DNA of 32,666 nt from Planctomycetota bacterium (GCA_016930595.1 JAFGGJ010000013.1:1-32666), one strand, 5' to 3'; shown: positions 23,799 to 32,481, numbered from the stretch's first letter. Notes: a model not told the origin generated them from the sequence alone. Made by a program: numbers and translations.

Positions 23799-25165
23799 AC
23801 GTGCTTCTCGCGGAAGACGAAAAGACCATCCTTGTCACCCTGGGCGACGCCCTGGAAAACGCCGGTCACGCCGTATTCCGCTCCGGGTCCTGCCACGAAG
23901 CCGAACGCATACTGACTTCGTCGCGGATCGACGTCCTCGTCAGCGACATCCGCCTGCCCGACGGCGACGGCCGCTCACTCCTCGCCTTTATCGCGGAACG
24001 CTCGCCCTATACCAAGACCATACTCATAACCGGACACGCTACCGTGGAAGACGCCGTCAAGGCGCTGCGCGACGGCGCCGATGACTACGTGTCCAAACCC
24101 TTCCTCAACGAAGACCTCGTGACGCGCGTCGAGAGGATCGGGAAGCTGGCCGCCCTCGAAGAGGAAAACCGCGAACTCCGCAGCAGGCGTTGGGGAATAT
24201 CCAGCATCGTCGGCCGCAGTCCCGTGATCCGCAAGGTCCTTGAACGCATCGCCACCGTCAGCGCAGGGGACTATACCGTGCTCATTACCGGCGAGAGCGG
24301 CACCGGCAAGGAAGTCGTCGCCAGGGCCATCCACCAGGAAAGCCCCAGGTGCGATATGCCTTTTGTCCCGCTGTCCTGCGCCGCCATCCCCGAAAGCCTT
24401 CTCGAGGACGAGCTGTTCGGCCACGAAAAAGGCGCCTTCACCGACGCCGTCAGCCATCGCGCCGGGGCTTTCGAGCGCGCCAACGGCGGCACCCTCTTCT
24501 TCGACGATATCGACGACATGCCGCTGAATACGCAGGTCAAGCTCCTGCGCGTCCTGGAAGAAAGTACCTTCTACCGCCTCGGCGGCCGTGAACCCGTCTC
24601 CAGCAGGGTCCGCCTTGTCGCCGCCACAAAAAAAGACCTGGGCGTCCTCGTCGCCGAAAACCGCTTCCGCGAAGACCTCTACTACCGGCTCAATGTCGTC
24701 GCCATCGACCTGCCCCCCCTTCGCAACCGCCGCGAAGATATTCCGCTGCTCGTAAAAGAATTCTTTTCCCGCTACGATACCGGTTCCAGGACCATCCCCC
24801 AGGCGACGATGCAGGCCCTCAGCGACCATGACTGGCCGGGCAACGTCCGGGAACTGGAAAACGCCGTCCGCCGCGCCATAGCGCTCTCCCCGGAAGGCGG
24901 CGAACTCCCTCCCGAGGCTTTCGGCGAAATCGGCCTCCCGGCGGCCGCCGGCGGGAAACACGGGCGCTCCGGCGAACCCGTCGTCACCCTCGACAAGGCC
25001 CTCCAGGAAGCCGAACGCCGCCACATCGAAAAAACCCTCGCCGCCACCGGTTTCAACCGCACAAGGGCGGCCAAACTGCTGGGTATCTCCCGCAAGACCC
25101 TCTGGAGAAAAATGCTGCTCTTCGGCATTTCCGAACCCAAGCGTAACGGAAAGGAACAGCCATGA
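23795..25165 (+). CDS. NtrC-family sigma54-dependent response regulator
   Basis: This 456-residue response regulator should be phosphorylated by the kinase encoded just upstream. The REC domain (1-120) has the acidic pair at ED, the phosphoacceptor D51 in VSDIRLPDGDG, and a conserved Lys in SKPF. The AAA+ sigma54-activation domain has Walker A GESGTGKE (166-173). The sigma54-contact loop is GAFTDA (213-218) in place of GAFTGA. Walker B is LFFDDIDD, with D237-D238 where most family members have Asp-Glu. The C-terminal Fis-type helix-turn-helix is RHIEKTLAATGFNRTRAAKLLGISRKTLWRKM, given as the landmark at about 410-441. GAFTDA is a known natural variant; the Asp-Asp Walker B is less common. Starts and stops overlap both neighbours. 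Targets are not known, but NtrC-type pairs often control flagellar genes. Confidence 0.93.
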   Translation: MNVLLAEDEKTILVTLGDALENAGHAVFRSGSCHEAERILTSSRIDVLVSDIRLPDGDGRSLLAFIAERSPYTKTILITGHATVEDAVKALRDGADDYVSKPFLNEDLVTRVERIGKLAALEEENRELRSRRWGISSIVGRSPVIRKVLERIATVSAGDYTVLITGESGTGKEVVARAIHQESPRCDMPFVPLSCAAIPESLLEDELFGHEKGAFTDAVSHRAGAFERANGGTLFFDDIDDMPLNTQVKLLRVLEESTFYRLGGREPVSSRVRLVAATKKDLGVLVAENRFREDLYYRLNVVAIDLPPLRNRREDIPLLVKEFFSRYDTGSRTIPQATMQALSDHDWPGNVRELENAVRRAIALSPEGGELPPEAFGEIGLPAAAGGKHGRSGEPVVTLDKALQEAERRHIEKTLAATGFNRTRAAKLLGISRKTLWRKMLLFGISEPKRNGKEQP

Positions 25166-25926
25166 AAATCGGAATCCTCTTCCAGAACTTCTGGAAGGAC
25201 GACCGGCTCGCAGAAGTGCTCCCCATCATCAGGAGCCTCGGTTTCGACGGCGTCCAGCTCTACGTCACCAAAACCTTCGGCCCCGACAGCCTTTCCGGAA
25301 CCGGCATAAAGGATGTCCGCAGCGCCCTCGAACGGAACGGTCTCCTCCTCTCCGCCACCTGCGCAGACTTCGGCAAGGGCTTCGCCAATCCCGATACCGC
25401 CGATTGGTCCCTGGAAAAAGTAACCCCCTGCCTGGCCCATTCAAGAAAACTCGGCACCGACGTCGTCACCACGCATTTCGGCAGGGTCCCGGAAGAGCCC
25501 TCCGCACGCAAAGCCATGGTGGAAATCGTCACCGAAGCCGCCGACCGCGCCGTCGCTGCAGGCGTCCGGCTGGCGACCGAGACCGGTTCCGAGTCTCCGT
25601 CGGACCTCGCCGCCTTCCTCAACGAACTCGACCACCCGGGCCTCGCCGCCAACTACGACCCGTCGAACCTGACACGCAGGGGATGGAACGCCGTCCACGG
25701 CGTCGGCGACCTCGCCGGCAGGATCCTCCACACCCACGCAAAGGACGGTCTCGCGTCCGGCGAGGAAGCTCCCCTCGGCAAAGGCGACGTCATGTGGCCG
25801 GAATACATCGCCGCTCTCGACGCCGTCGGCTTCGACGGCTTCCTGACCGTCGAACGCGAGCACATGGCCGACACGCCTGAAGCCGAAGCCGAATACGCCG
25901 CAGCTTTCCTCAAGGCTCTTTTATAG
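25162..25926 (+). CDS. Sugar phosphate isomerase/epimerase (TIM barrel)
   Basis: This 254-residue protein is of the AP-endonuclease-2/xylose-isomerase-like superfamily. The ATG overlaps the response-regulator stop (ATGA), and AAGGAACAG precedes it, so translation is probably coupled. Family strand ends carrying metal ligands can be followed: ATETGSES (Glu), NYDPSN (Asp), LHTHAKD (His) and TVEREHM (Glu), with a DVMWPEYIAAL segment before the last strand. The protein is about 30 residues shorter than the isomerase encoded at 10794 and is clearly a different subfamily. It ends the plus-strand gene run. Its last 17 bases overlap the 3' end of the convergent rhamnosidase gene, which suggests that its product might act on a related sugar, though the substrate is unknown. 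Confidence 0.88.
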   Translation: MKIGILFQNFWKDDRLAEVLPIIRSLGFDGVQLYVTKTFGPDSLSGTGIKDVRSALERNGLLLSATCADFGKGFANPDTADWSLEKVTPCLAHSRKLGTDVVTTHFGRVPEEPSARKAMVEIVTEAADRAVAAGVRLATETGSESPSDLAAFLNELDHPGLAANYDPSNLTRRGWNAVHGVGDLAGRILHTHAKDGLASGEEAPLGKGDVMWPEYIAALDAVGFDGFLTVEREHMADTPEAEAEYAAAFLKALL

Positions 25927-28564
25927 CCACGGCGAATTCGTACGTCCCGGACCCGACCTCCACGTTCACCTGACCTCCTCCGCCGGACACCCCCCTGACG
26001 CCCGCCGCCGAAACCGCCGCCTGCCCGCTCTCGGTGACTCCCCCCGGCGAATCCGCCGGCAGCGTTACCACGGCCTCGCTGTTCGGCGGCACCGTCACCG
26101 TTACTTCCAGCCGCCCGTCAACGCACCGCCACTCGCACCCGATCGTCCCGCGCACCGACTCGTAAGACGCCGCGACGTGCTTCAGCTCCCCGCCGCACCC
26201 CCATGGTTCCGGCCTGAAAACGATCTTCTCAAACCCCGCCGTCCCGGGCGCGGGCCCTATGCCGGCAAGGTTCGTGAACATCCACTCCGCCACCGCGCCG
26301 AACGCAAAGTGGTTGCGGGAGTTCATTCCGGGCCCCATCGTGTCGCTGTTCCACCGTTCCCACACCGTCGTCGCACCCTGCTCCGCCATGTAGCCCCACG
26401 ATGGGTAAGTCGTGTTCAGCAGCAGTCGCTTCGCAACGTCGCCGTGTCCCGACGTGGACAGTGCCTGCAGCAGGAACCCCGTCCCCAGAAAACCCGTGGA
26501 CAGGTGCCGGTCCCGGGCCTCGATGTCCTTCACAAGGTCTTCGGCCACCGACGCCGCGGCCTCTTCGGGCACCACTCCCATCCCGATTGCCAGGGCGTTC
26601 ACCGTCTGCGTCGAATCCCGGTATCTCCCCTCCGACAGGTATTCGCCGTTGAACGCCTCCCTTATCCTCCACGCCAGCTCCTCGTACCGGGCCTTCTCGG
26701 CCTCCTGCCCCAGGACCCCGGCGGCTTCCGACACCAGTCTCGCCGATTGAAAATAGAACAGCGTCGCCACCATCGTCTTGTCCGTCTCGACGCCCGCCGG
26801 CACCCAGTCACCGTAGTCGTTCCCCCGCTCGTTCCTCCATATCCCGTCCGGGTTCCTGTCCGCCACGAAATCCACGTATTTCGCCATCGCTCCGAAGTTC
26901 CGTTCGATTATCCGCCGGTCGCCGTACATCTCGTACACCGTCCACGGCACCACCACGCCGGCGTCCATCCAGGCCGGAGCTCCCGTCTGCGGCAGCCCGA
27001 TCTTGTCGGGAAACGGGCAGACGTCCGTAAATGCACCCGTCTCACGCTGGGCGTCCACGATGTCCTGCTCCCACTTCGTGTAGAACGACGCCATGTCCTT
27101 GAGATAGCAGGACGTCCTGCAGAAAAGCTGCGCGTCTCCCATCCATCCCAGCCTTTCGTCGCGCTGCGGGCAGTCCGTCGGCACGCTGTAGAGATTCGAC
27201 ACCAGGCCCCACACGACGTTCCCCAGAATACGGTTGACCAGTTCGCTTGAACATTCCAGCTTCCCGCTTTCGGCCACGTCGCTGTGCGCGGCGAGCCCCG
27301 TTATCGCCCCGATGTCCGGCTCCCCGGGGTAGCCCGTCACTTCCACGTACCTGAATCCGTGGTACGTGAAATGAGGCGTGTATTCCTCCACCCCCTCCCC
27401 TTTCAGGATGTACGCATCGGTCGCTTCGGCCTTCCTCAGGTTTTCCGTGTAGATGCTCCCGTCTGGGTTGAGTATCTCCGCGTGCCGCAGCTGCACGCGG
27501 GTCCCGGCCGGCCCTTCCACTCGCAGCCGGCAGAAGCCCGCCATGTTCTGGCCGAGGTCGTAGATATACGCACCGCCGGGCGTCCCTTTCACGGAAACAG
27601 GCGCTACCTCACGCGTCACCCGTATGGACGGCCCCGTCTGCGCCACCACGTCTACTCCCGTATCCTCCACGACCCGCACGTCGCTCCACGATGAATCATC
27701 GAATCCGGCCGCGTCCCACCCGGGCATTTCGAAGCGCGCGTCGTACACTTCGCCCTCGTATATCCCCGACCGGATTATCGGCCCCGTCGAACATTTCCAC
27801 GTCCCGTCCGACACGACGGCCTCCTTCCCGCCGTCCTCGTACGTCACTTCCAGCCGCAGAAGGAGCCTGGCCGGCGGATCCCCGAAACAATTCCTCGCCA
27901 TGGCCCACGAAAGCGCCCCCAGGCACCAGCCGTCACCCAGTATTGCACCCGCGGCGTTCCCGCCCTCTTGCACCAGTCCGGTTACGTCGTGCGTCCTGTA
28001 CGTCACCCTCTTGCGGTAATCCGTCCACACCGGCGCCAGAACGTCGTCTCCCACCCGCCTGCCGTTCAGCATCAGGCGGTACGACCCCATGGCCGTCACG
28101 TATGCACGGGCGCGCTTTATTGGAGCACGGAGTTCGAATTCCCTGCGGACGTACGCTGCCGGCGGCGGCGTTTCATCGAAGTCCATGCCTATCCATTCCG
28201 CTCCCCAGTTCCCCCGCTCCAGCAGGCCGGTTTCCCACCACGCTGTATCGCTCCAGGGCGATTCCTTCCCCTCCCCGTCCCACGTCTTCACGCGCCAGGC
28301 GTACCTTGCCGCCGCCTCGGGCTCCGGCCCTTCGTACTCGACGTTCACCGACCGGGTCGATTCCACACGCCCGCTGTCCCATACATCCGCCGCCCCGTTC
28401 CCGCCCTCCTTCTCCACCACTATCCGGTACGCCGACTGCACCGCTCCGCGGCGATCATCGTTCACGACCCACGAAAACCGCGGCCGCCGCTCGTCGATCC
28501 CCATCGGGTCGCTCTCGTATTCGCAGCGCAGGCGGACAGGCCCCTTGACTCCCGCAGTATTCAT
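25910..28564 (-). CDS. Alpha-L-rhamnosidase, GH78
   Basis: This 884-residue glycosidase should release terminal alpha-L-rhamnose from polysaccharides or glycosides. The ATG at 28564 has AAAGGA about 8 bases upstream. The architecture follows the Bac_rhamnosid proteins: an N-terminal fibronectin-like domain (PRFSWVVNDD to AWRVKTWDGEGKESPWSD), a beta-sandwich (WIGMDFDETPPPAAYVRREFEL, MLNGRRVGDDVLAPVWTDYRKRVTY as landmarks), and an (alpha/alpha)6 barrel. The barrel carries PTDCPQRDERLGWMGDAQ with D464, D469 and E470, the conserved catalytic-site cluster, and later GATTVWERWNSD. A C-terminal beta domain closes the protein. There is no signal peptide, so it probably acts in the cytoplasm on imported oligosaccharides. 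The gene is downstream of, and in the same direction as, the Ser/Thr kinase gene, 107 bases away, but probably has its own promoter. Confidence 0.95.
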   Translation of the reverse strand: MNTAGVKGPVRLRCEYESDPMGIDERRPRFSWVVNDDRRGAVQSAYRIVVEKEGGNGAADVWDSGRVESTRSVNVEYEGPEPEAAARYAWRVKTWDGEGKESPWSDTAWWETGLLERGNWGAEWIGMDFDETPPPAAYVRREFELRAPIKRARAYVTAMGSYRLMLNGRRVGDDVLAPVWTDYRKRVTYRTHDVTGLVQEGGNAAGAILGDGWCLGALSWAMARNCFGDPPARLLLRLEVTYEDGGKEAVVSDGTWKCSTGPIIRSGIYEGEVYDARFEMPGWDAAGFDDSSWSDVRVVEDTGVDVVAQTGPSIRVTREVAPVSVKGTPGGAYIYDLGQNMAGFCRLRVEGPAGTRVQLRHAEILNPDGSIYTENLRKAEATDAYILKGEGVEEYTPHFTYHGFRYVEVTGYPGEPDIGAITGLAAHSDVAESGKLECSSELVNRILGNVVWGLVSNLYSVPTDCPQRDERLGWMGDAQLFCRTSCYLKDMASFYTKWEQDIVDAQRETGAFTDVCPFPDKIGLPQTGAPAWMDAGVVVPWTVYEMYGDRRIIERNFGAMAKYVDFVADRNPDGIWRNERGNDYGDWVPAGVETDKTMVATLFYFQSARLVSEAAGVLGQEAEKARYEELAWRIREAFNGEYLSEGRYRDSTQTVNALAIGMGVVPEEAAASVAEDLVKDIEARDRHLSTGFLGTGFLLQALSTSGHGDVAKRLLLNTTYPSWGYMAEQGATTVWERWNSDTMGPGMNSRNHFAFGAVAEWMFTNLAGIGPAPGTAGFEKIVFRPEPWGCGGELKHVAASYESVRGTIGCEWRCVDGRLEVTVTVPPNSEAVVTLPADSPGGVTESGQAAVSAAGVRGVSGGGGQVNVEVGSGTYEFAVAIKEP

Positions 28565-28604
28565 CCCGGAATCCTTTCAGCAAATCAATACCTGAACGTT
28601 GCCG

Positions 28605-28631
28605 ATTCTACGCGCGTGCCCGCGTTGTCCA
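28605..28631 (-). promoter_or_regulatory. Candidate promoter for the rhamnosidase gene
   Basis: On the minus strand TGGACA (28631-28626) and TAGAAT (28610-28605) are 15 bases apart. This is a short spacer but both boxes match well. The leader would be about 35 bases and would include AAAGGA. Confidence 0.3.
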
Positions 28632-28671
28632 GCGAACACCGGCCGTTTTCAGACCTCCCGCACCGCACAAA

Positions 28672-31600
28672 CTACGGCGTCCCGCCCCCGGAAACAATCC
28701 TGTCGATTCGCTTCCTTACGTCGTATGTCCAGTCCACCCGCACCCTGTCGCCCCACTTCAGCCCGGTTATCGCCTGCACCACCGCCTGGTCCGGGCCGCC
28801 ATGATTGCCGCCCACCCAGTGCGCCCAGTACTGCTCCACCGGACCGTCGTCCGGCCTTATTTCCACCCAGCTCGGACCCATGTCGGTCAGCGTCCCCGTC
28901 ACCGTCCCGGTCTTCGTCGCCGGAAGCAGCACCTCTATGCCCGTGACTCTGCGCTGCCCGCCCTGCCGTTTCCATGACATTTTCACGATGTTCGGGGCCA
29001 CGACCCCCTTGATGGCCGCCGTCACCGCCGCATCGACCCCCCCCCTCCCGTCGTCCGGCGGCACGTACCTCTTCGCCACGTCCTCTCCCGGCAATTTCAC
29101 TTCCACCCAGTCGGGCCCCTTCGCCGTAACCAGCCCCGTGAACAGCCCTCCGTCATAGTCCTTGTCCATTATCGCGTACGACATGTTCCGCAGGTGGAAA
29201 GGCCCCTGGTTGGCCGGCCACACGTATATCAGCCCGTCGCCCGACCCGACCACCGGCAGCCGCTCGTTCTGCAGGATGAACTTGCCGTCGAGCAGTATCG
29301 TCAGCTGGTTCCCCTGCAGCGCAAGCTCCATCGAATGCCACCCGGGCGCTATGATGTCCTTCCGGTTTGTCCTGAGTACCGTGTGCGCCCCCTGGGGGTC
29401 TTCACGCGGGTATGCCCTGATCGCTATCACATCCGTCCCGAAAAGCGCCAGCACGGATCCCTTCACGTCCGGTCCGGGCTTCCTCAGCGACATTTCCAGC
29501 AGCCTGCCGCTGTATTCGAACTTCAGCCGAAAATCGCTGCAGTCGAACGGCAGCGGTATGTGCGCATGGTTCCCCTTGGCCTGCGGCACGTTCACCGTCA
29601 GCGTCCCGTTCGCCGACGAACTCTCCGCCGCCCCCGCCAGCTGCACCTGCAGTCTCTCCGCAGGCAGGTCCGCCCATTCCACGTAGTAGTCCCTCGCACG
29701 CCTGCGGATGTCCTCGATCTCCTTTTTCTTCGAAGCCCCGAACGCCGTCTGCGAATATGTCTTTTCGTACTCGTCCGCCTTCGCTATCAATGCCTTCGCC
29801 TCCGCTGCCGTCAGCTTCGACTGCCCCGCCTTCCTCCCGATCTCCTTCCACGCCGCGGCCGCTTCCGCTTCCACCGCGTCCATCTGCGCCAGCTCCAGCA
29901 TCGACGCCGTCCGGCCGTGCAGGGGATGCCCCTTCGCCTTCTCCAGCGCCGCACCCGCCGCCTCGTAGTCCTTCTTCCACAGCGCTAGCAGCGCCTCCGC
30001 AACCCGGCATCCCGCGCTCCCGTCGTTCCACCCGGCGGCCAGCCTGTCTTCTTCCTGCCGGCTCAGTTCGTCCCACGCTATCATGTACTTCGTTTCCCCG
30101 CGCTCCTGCCCCATTATGATTATCTTGACCGCAAGCAGGATCCCCTCCGGTGTCGCCTCTTCCAGCCTCCCCTTCCGCACCCCCTTGGTCGTGCCTATCG
30201 AAACGTCCTGCCCCGCCATCCTGCCGGCCGCCGCCTCCATCGCCCGCCGCCTGTTGATCAGCGCCGAAGCCACCCCTGCCGCAGCGCCTGTCTCCTCCGC
30301 CACCGGCGCCAGTCCCTTGTCTGCCGCCGCCGCCTTCATCTCCTGCTCCGCCCCGTCCAGGTCCTGTTTCCCGAGACGGTCGAAAAAATCGTCCAGCAGC
30401 GCTTCGAGTTTCCCGGCGGCCTCGGTCTTCTTCCTGGCGTCCGCCGCCTTCTCCGCACCCGCCAGCCCCGCCAGCACCGCCGCACGCCTCCCGGAAAGCG
30501 CCCGGGAGCGTTCCGCGTAACTTATCCCGTCCAGCTTCCCCAGCGCCGAGCGCGCACCTTTCAGGTCGCCCGCCGCAACCGCTTTTTCCGCCGAAGACAT
30601 CAGGTCGTCCATGTCGCTCCCGGCCTTGCCGGCAATGGCCGTGGCTTCCTCAATCGCCTCCTTCATCGCCTCCTGCTCCAGTTGCGGACTGTCCTGCAGA
30701 ACGGCCAGAGCAGCGTCGATCTCCCCCTTCGCCGCAAGCTCGCGCGCCTCCCTCAGCGCCTTCTGCAGAACCGCATCGACCGCCTGCCGCCGCCGTTTCT
30801 TCAGCTCCGCAATCTCGGAATCCGCCTCCATTTCCACCACTGTCCCGGCGGCGGCCTTCAACGCCTTTTCATAATACGACAACACCCGGGCGTACTCGTC
30901 CGGATGCTCCCCGGCGTAATTCCTGGCAAAATCCAGCATCTCTCTCGCCTGGGCGGCCCGCTCCTCCACCCCGGCCGCTCCGCTGGGAACCTCCTCGACA
31001 ACCGGAACCGGCACGTCCGCAACCGTGTCCGGACGCTTCCCGTCCCCGCCTCTCAGCATGAAGAACCCCGCCCCACCTGCAGCCCCGCCCCCGACAAGAA
31101 GCAGCAGTACAACCACAACCGCCGTGTTCTTGCCGGCCGGGCGCCCACCCGTAACACGGGCATGCGCACCCGTCGTCCTCGAACGTCTCGCCAGCGCTTC
31201 AGCAGGCCGCCGGAATATCGACGCGCTCCTCGGCGGCGCTTCGCACGTGGCCCTGCCTCCCGCCGTCACCGCCTCTACGTCGTGCAGCAGCTCCAGCGGC
31301 GCCTGGTACCGGTAGTTCCTGTCCCGGGCCATCATCTTTTCAATTACCCGGCATACGTCGTTCGACAGCCCGGGGTTGATATCCGCCGGCCAGTCCGCAC
31401 GGTCCGAAACCACCTTCGTCAGCACCGCGGCGGAACTGTCCCCTTCGAACGGCGTCCGCCCCGTGACCATGTGGTACAGCGTCGCCCCCAGCGAATAGAT
31501 GTCCGTGCGCACGTCTATCTCGCGCTCGCCTCGCGCCTGCTCCGGGCTGGCGTAGTGCGGGCTCCCGACGAACATCCCCGTCTGGGTGAGCTGACTTTCC

Positions 31601-32313
31601 TCGTCCCCGGCGTTCCGGGCGAGTCCCAGGTCCAGGAGTTTTGCTGTGCCTCCCGGCGTCACCATTATGTTCTGCGGCTTGATGTCCCGGTGTATCAGCC
31701 CGTGCTCCGAAGCGTGCCTTATCGCTCCCGCTACCTGCCGGACTATGTCCAGCGCCTTCGCCTCCTCCATCCTCCCCTCACGCCCGATTATTTTTGCAAC
31801 GTCTTCCCCTTCAACGAGTTCCAGGGCGCAGTAGTGCAGCTTCCTCTTCCGGTCCGTCCCCAGTTCGACGCACCGCACGATGTTCTCGTGCTTCAGCATG
31901 CGCGTTATCTGCGCTTCCCGCCGGAATCTCTCCAGCAGCTTGCTGTTCCGCGCCAGCGACGGCGGCAGCACCTTCAGCGCCACCATCTCCCCGGAAGTCA
32001 GAGAACGCGCCTTGTACACGACTCCCATCCCTCCCCCGCCGATCTTGGCCGCCACTTCGTAGTCGCCCACTATGCGCGCTTCACCCGTCTGCACGCGCAG
32101 CACCCGCCGGACTTCTTCGCACTGCTCTTCGGTGAGCATCTTCTTCGACAGGACCACGTCGGGCAGCGCCAGGTGCATCCCCAGTTCCCGGGCGCCTTCC
32201 TGCGCGGCTTTCGCCTCCTCCACCTGTTCGGGCGTCAAGTAACCCTGCTCGATGCAGAGACTGCCGAACAGTTCGTCCTGTTCATCCGGCACCGGCTTGT
32301 TTTCTTCCGCCAT
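28672..32313 (-). CDS. Transmembrane Ser/Thr protein kinase with DUF1080-like ectodomain and tandem C-terminal repeats
   Basis: This is a 1213-residue membrane kinase of the Hanks (PknB-like) type. The start at 32313 (ATG, GGGAG just upstream) is preferred to an in-frame GTG nine codons earlier. Residues about 14-72 form a small helical domain (LFGSLCIEQGYLTPEQVEEA) seen in planctomycete-type kinases. The kinase domain has the glycine loop IGGGGMG (91-97), catalytic Lys 114, HRDIKPQN (D210) and DLG in place of DFG. One membrane segment lies at about 395-420. The ectodomain starts with a long Ala/Glu/Lys-rich, probably coiled-coil region (about 440-880). A DUF1080-like beta-sandwich follows (about 890-1050), then two repeats of about 75 residues (1054-1130 and 1133-1208) sharing TG-VT--GP-WVE and GG-D-AV--AI-G. 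It is probably a sensor of an external ligand. Confidence 0.9.
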   Translation of the reverse strand: MAEENKPVPDEQDELFGSLCIEQGYLTPEQVEEAKAAQEGARELGMHLALPDVVLSKKMLTEEQCEEVRRVLRVQTGEARIVGDYEVAAKIGGGGMGVVYKARSLTSGEMVALKVLPPSLARNSKLLERFRREAQITRMLKHENIVRCVELGTDRKRKLHYCALELVEGEDVAKIIGREGRMEEAKALDIVRQVAGAIRHASEHGLIHRDIKPQNIMVTPGGTAKLLDLGLARNAGDEESQLTQTGMFVGSPHYASPEQARGEREIDVRTDIYSLGATLYHMVTGRTPFEGDSSAAVLTKVVSDRADWPADINPGLSNDVCRVIEKMMARDRNYRYQAPLELLHDVEAVTAGGRATCEAPPRSASIFRRPAEALARRSRTTGAHARVTGGRPAGKNTAVVVVLLLLVGGGAAGGAGFFMLRGGDGKRPDTVADVPVPVVEEVPSGAAGVEERAAQAREMLDFARNYAGEHPDEYARVLSYYEKALKAAAGTVVEMEADSEIAELKKRRRQAVDAVLQKALREARELAAKGEIDAALAVLQDSPQLEQEAMKEAIEEATAIAGKAGSDMDDLMSSAEKAVAAGDLKGARSALGKLDGISYAERSRALSGRRAAVLAGLAGAEKAADARKKTEAAGKLEALLDDFFDRLGKQDLDGAEQEMKAAAADKGLAPVAEETGAAAGVASALINRRRAMEAAAGRMAGQDVSIGTTKGVRKGRLEEATPEGILLAVKIIIMGQERGETKYMIAWDELSRQEEDRLAAGWNDGSAGCRVAEALLALWKKDYEAAGAALEKAKGHPLHGRTASMLELAQMDAVEAEAAAAWKEIGRKAGQSKLTAAEAKALIAKADEYEKTYSQTAFGASKKKEIEDIRRRARDYYVEWADLPAERLQVQLAGAAESSSANGTLTVNVPQAKGNHAHIPLPFDCSDFRLKFEYSGRLLEMSLRKPGPDVKGSVLALFGTDVIAIRAYPREDPQGAHTVLRTNRKDIIAPGWHSMELALQGNQLTILLDGKFILQNERLPVVGSGDGLIYVWPANQGPFHLRNMSYAIMDKDYDGGLFTGLVTAKGPDWVEVKLPGEDVAKRYVPPDDGRGGVDAAVTAAIKGVVAPNIVKMSWKRQGGQRRVTGIEVLLPATKTGTVTGTLTDMGPSWVEIRPDDGPVEQYWAHWVGGNHGGPDQAVVQAITGLKWGDRVRVDWTYDVRKRIDRIVSGGGTP

Positions 32314-32348
32314 ACGCTCCCGTTCTTTCCGATCGACCACCCGCGCTA

Positions 32349-32354
32349 ATTCTA
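32349..32354 (-). promoter_or_regulatory. Candidate -10 box (TAGAAT) for the kinase gene
   Basis: TAGAAT on the minus strand lies 36 bases before the ATG at 32313. The same hexamer lies at a similar distance before the rhamnosidase start. No good -35 was found. Confidence 0.28.
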
Positions 32355-32432
32355 CCGCTGTGCACCCGCCGGAGACACCGTCGCTCCGATTTTTCCCCCA
32401 CGCTGCAGAACTTCCCCCGGCGGGAGAGACGC

Positions 32433-32447
32433 GCTATATGCTTGCCA
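32433..32447 (-). promoter_or_regulatory. Sigma54-like -24/-12 element upstream of the kinase gene
   Basis: TGGCAAGCATATAGC on the minus strand has GG and GC separated by exactly 10 bases, as in -24/-12 promoters, and matches the TGGCACG-N4-TTGC consensus apart from two positions. It would start transcription about 108 bases upstream of the kinase gene. It overlaps the -35 box of the divergent tRNA promoter. A chance match is possible. Confidence 0.25.
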
Positions 32448-32470
32448 CGGCTCTTCCAGCGGGCTATAAT
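32442..32470 (+). promoter_or_regulatory. Sigma70 promoter of the tRNA-Arg gene
   Basis: TTGCCA (32442-32447) and a perfect TATAAT (32465-32470) are separated by 17 bases. The expected start near 32477 leaves about 5 bases of leader before the mature tRNA, a usual arrangement for stable RNA genes. Confidence 0.7.
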
Positions 32471-32481
32471 CCTCAACGGTT

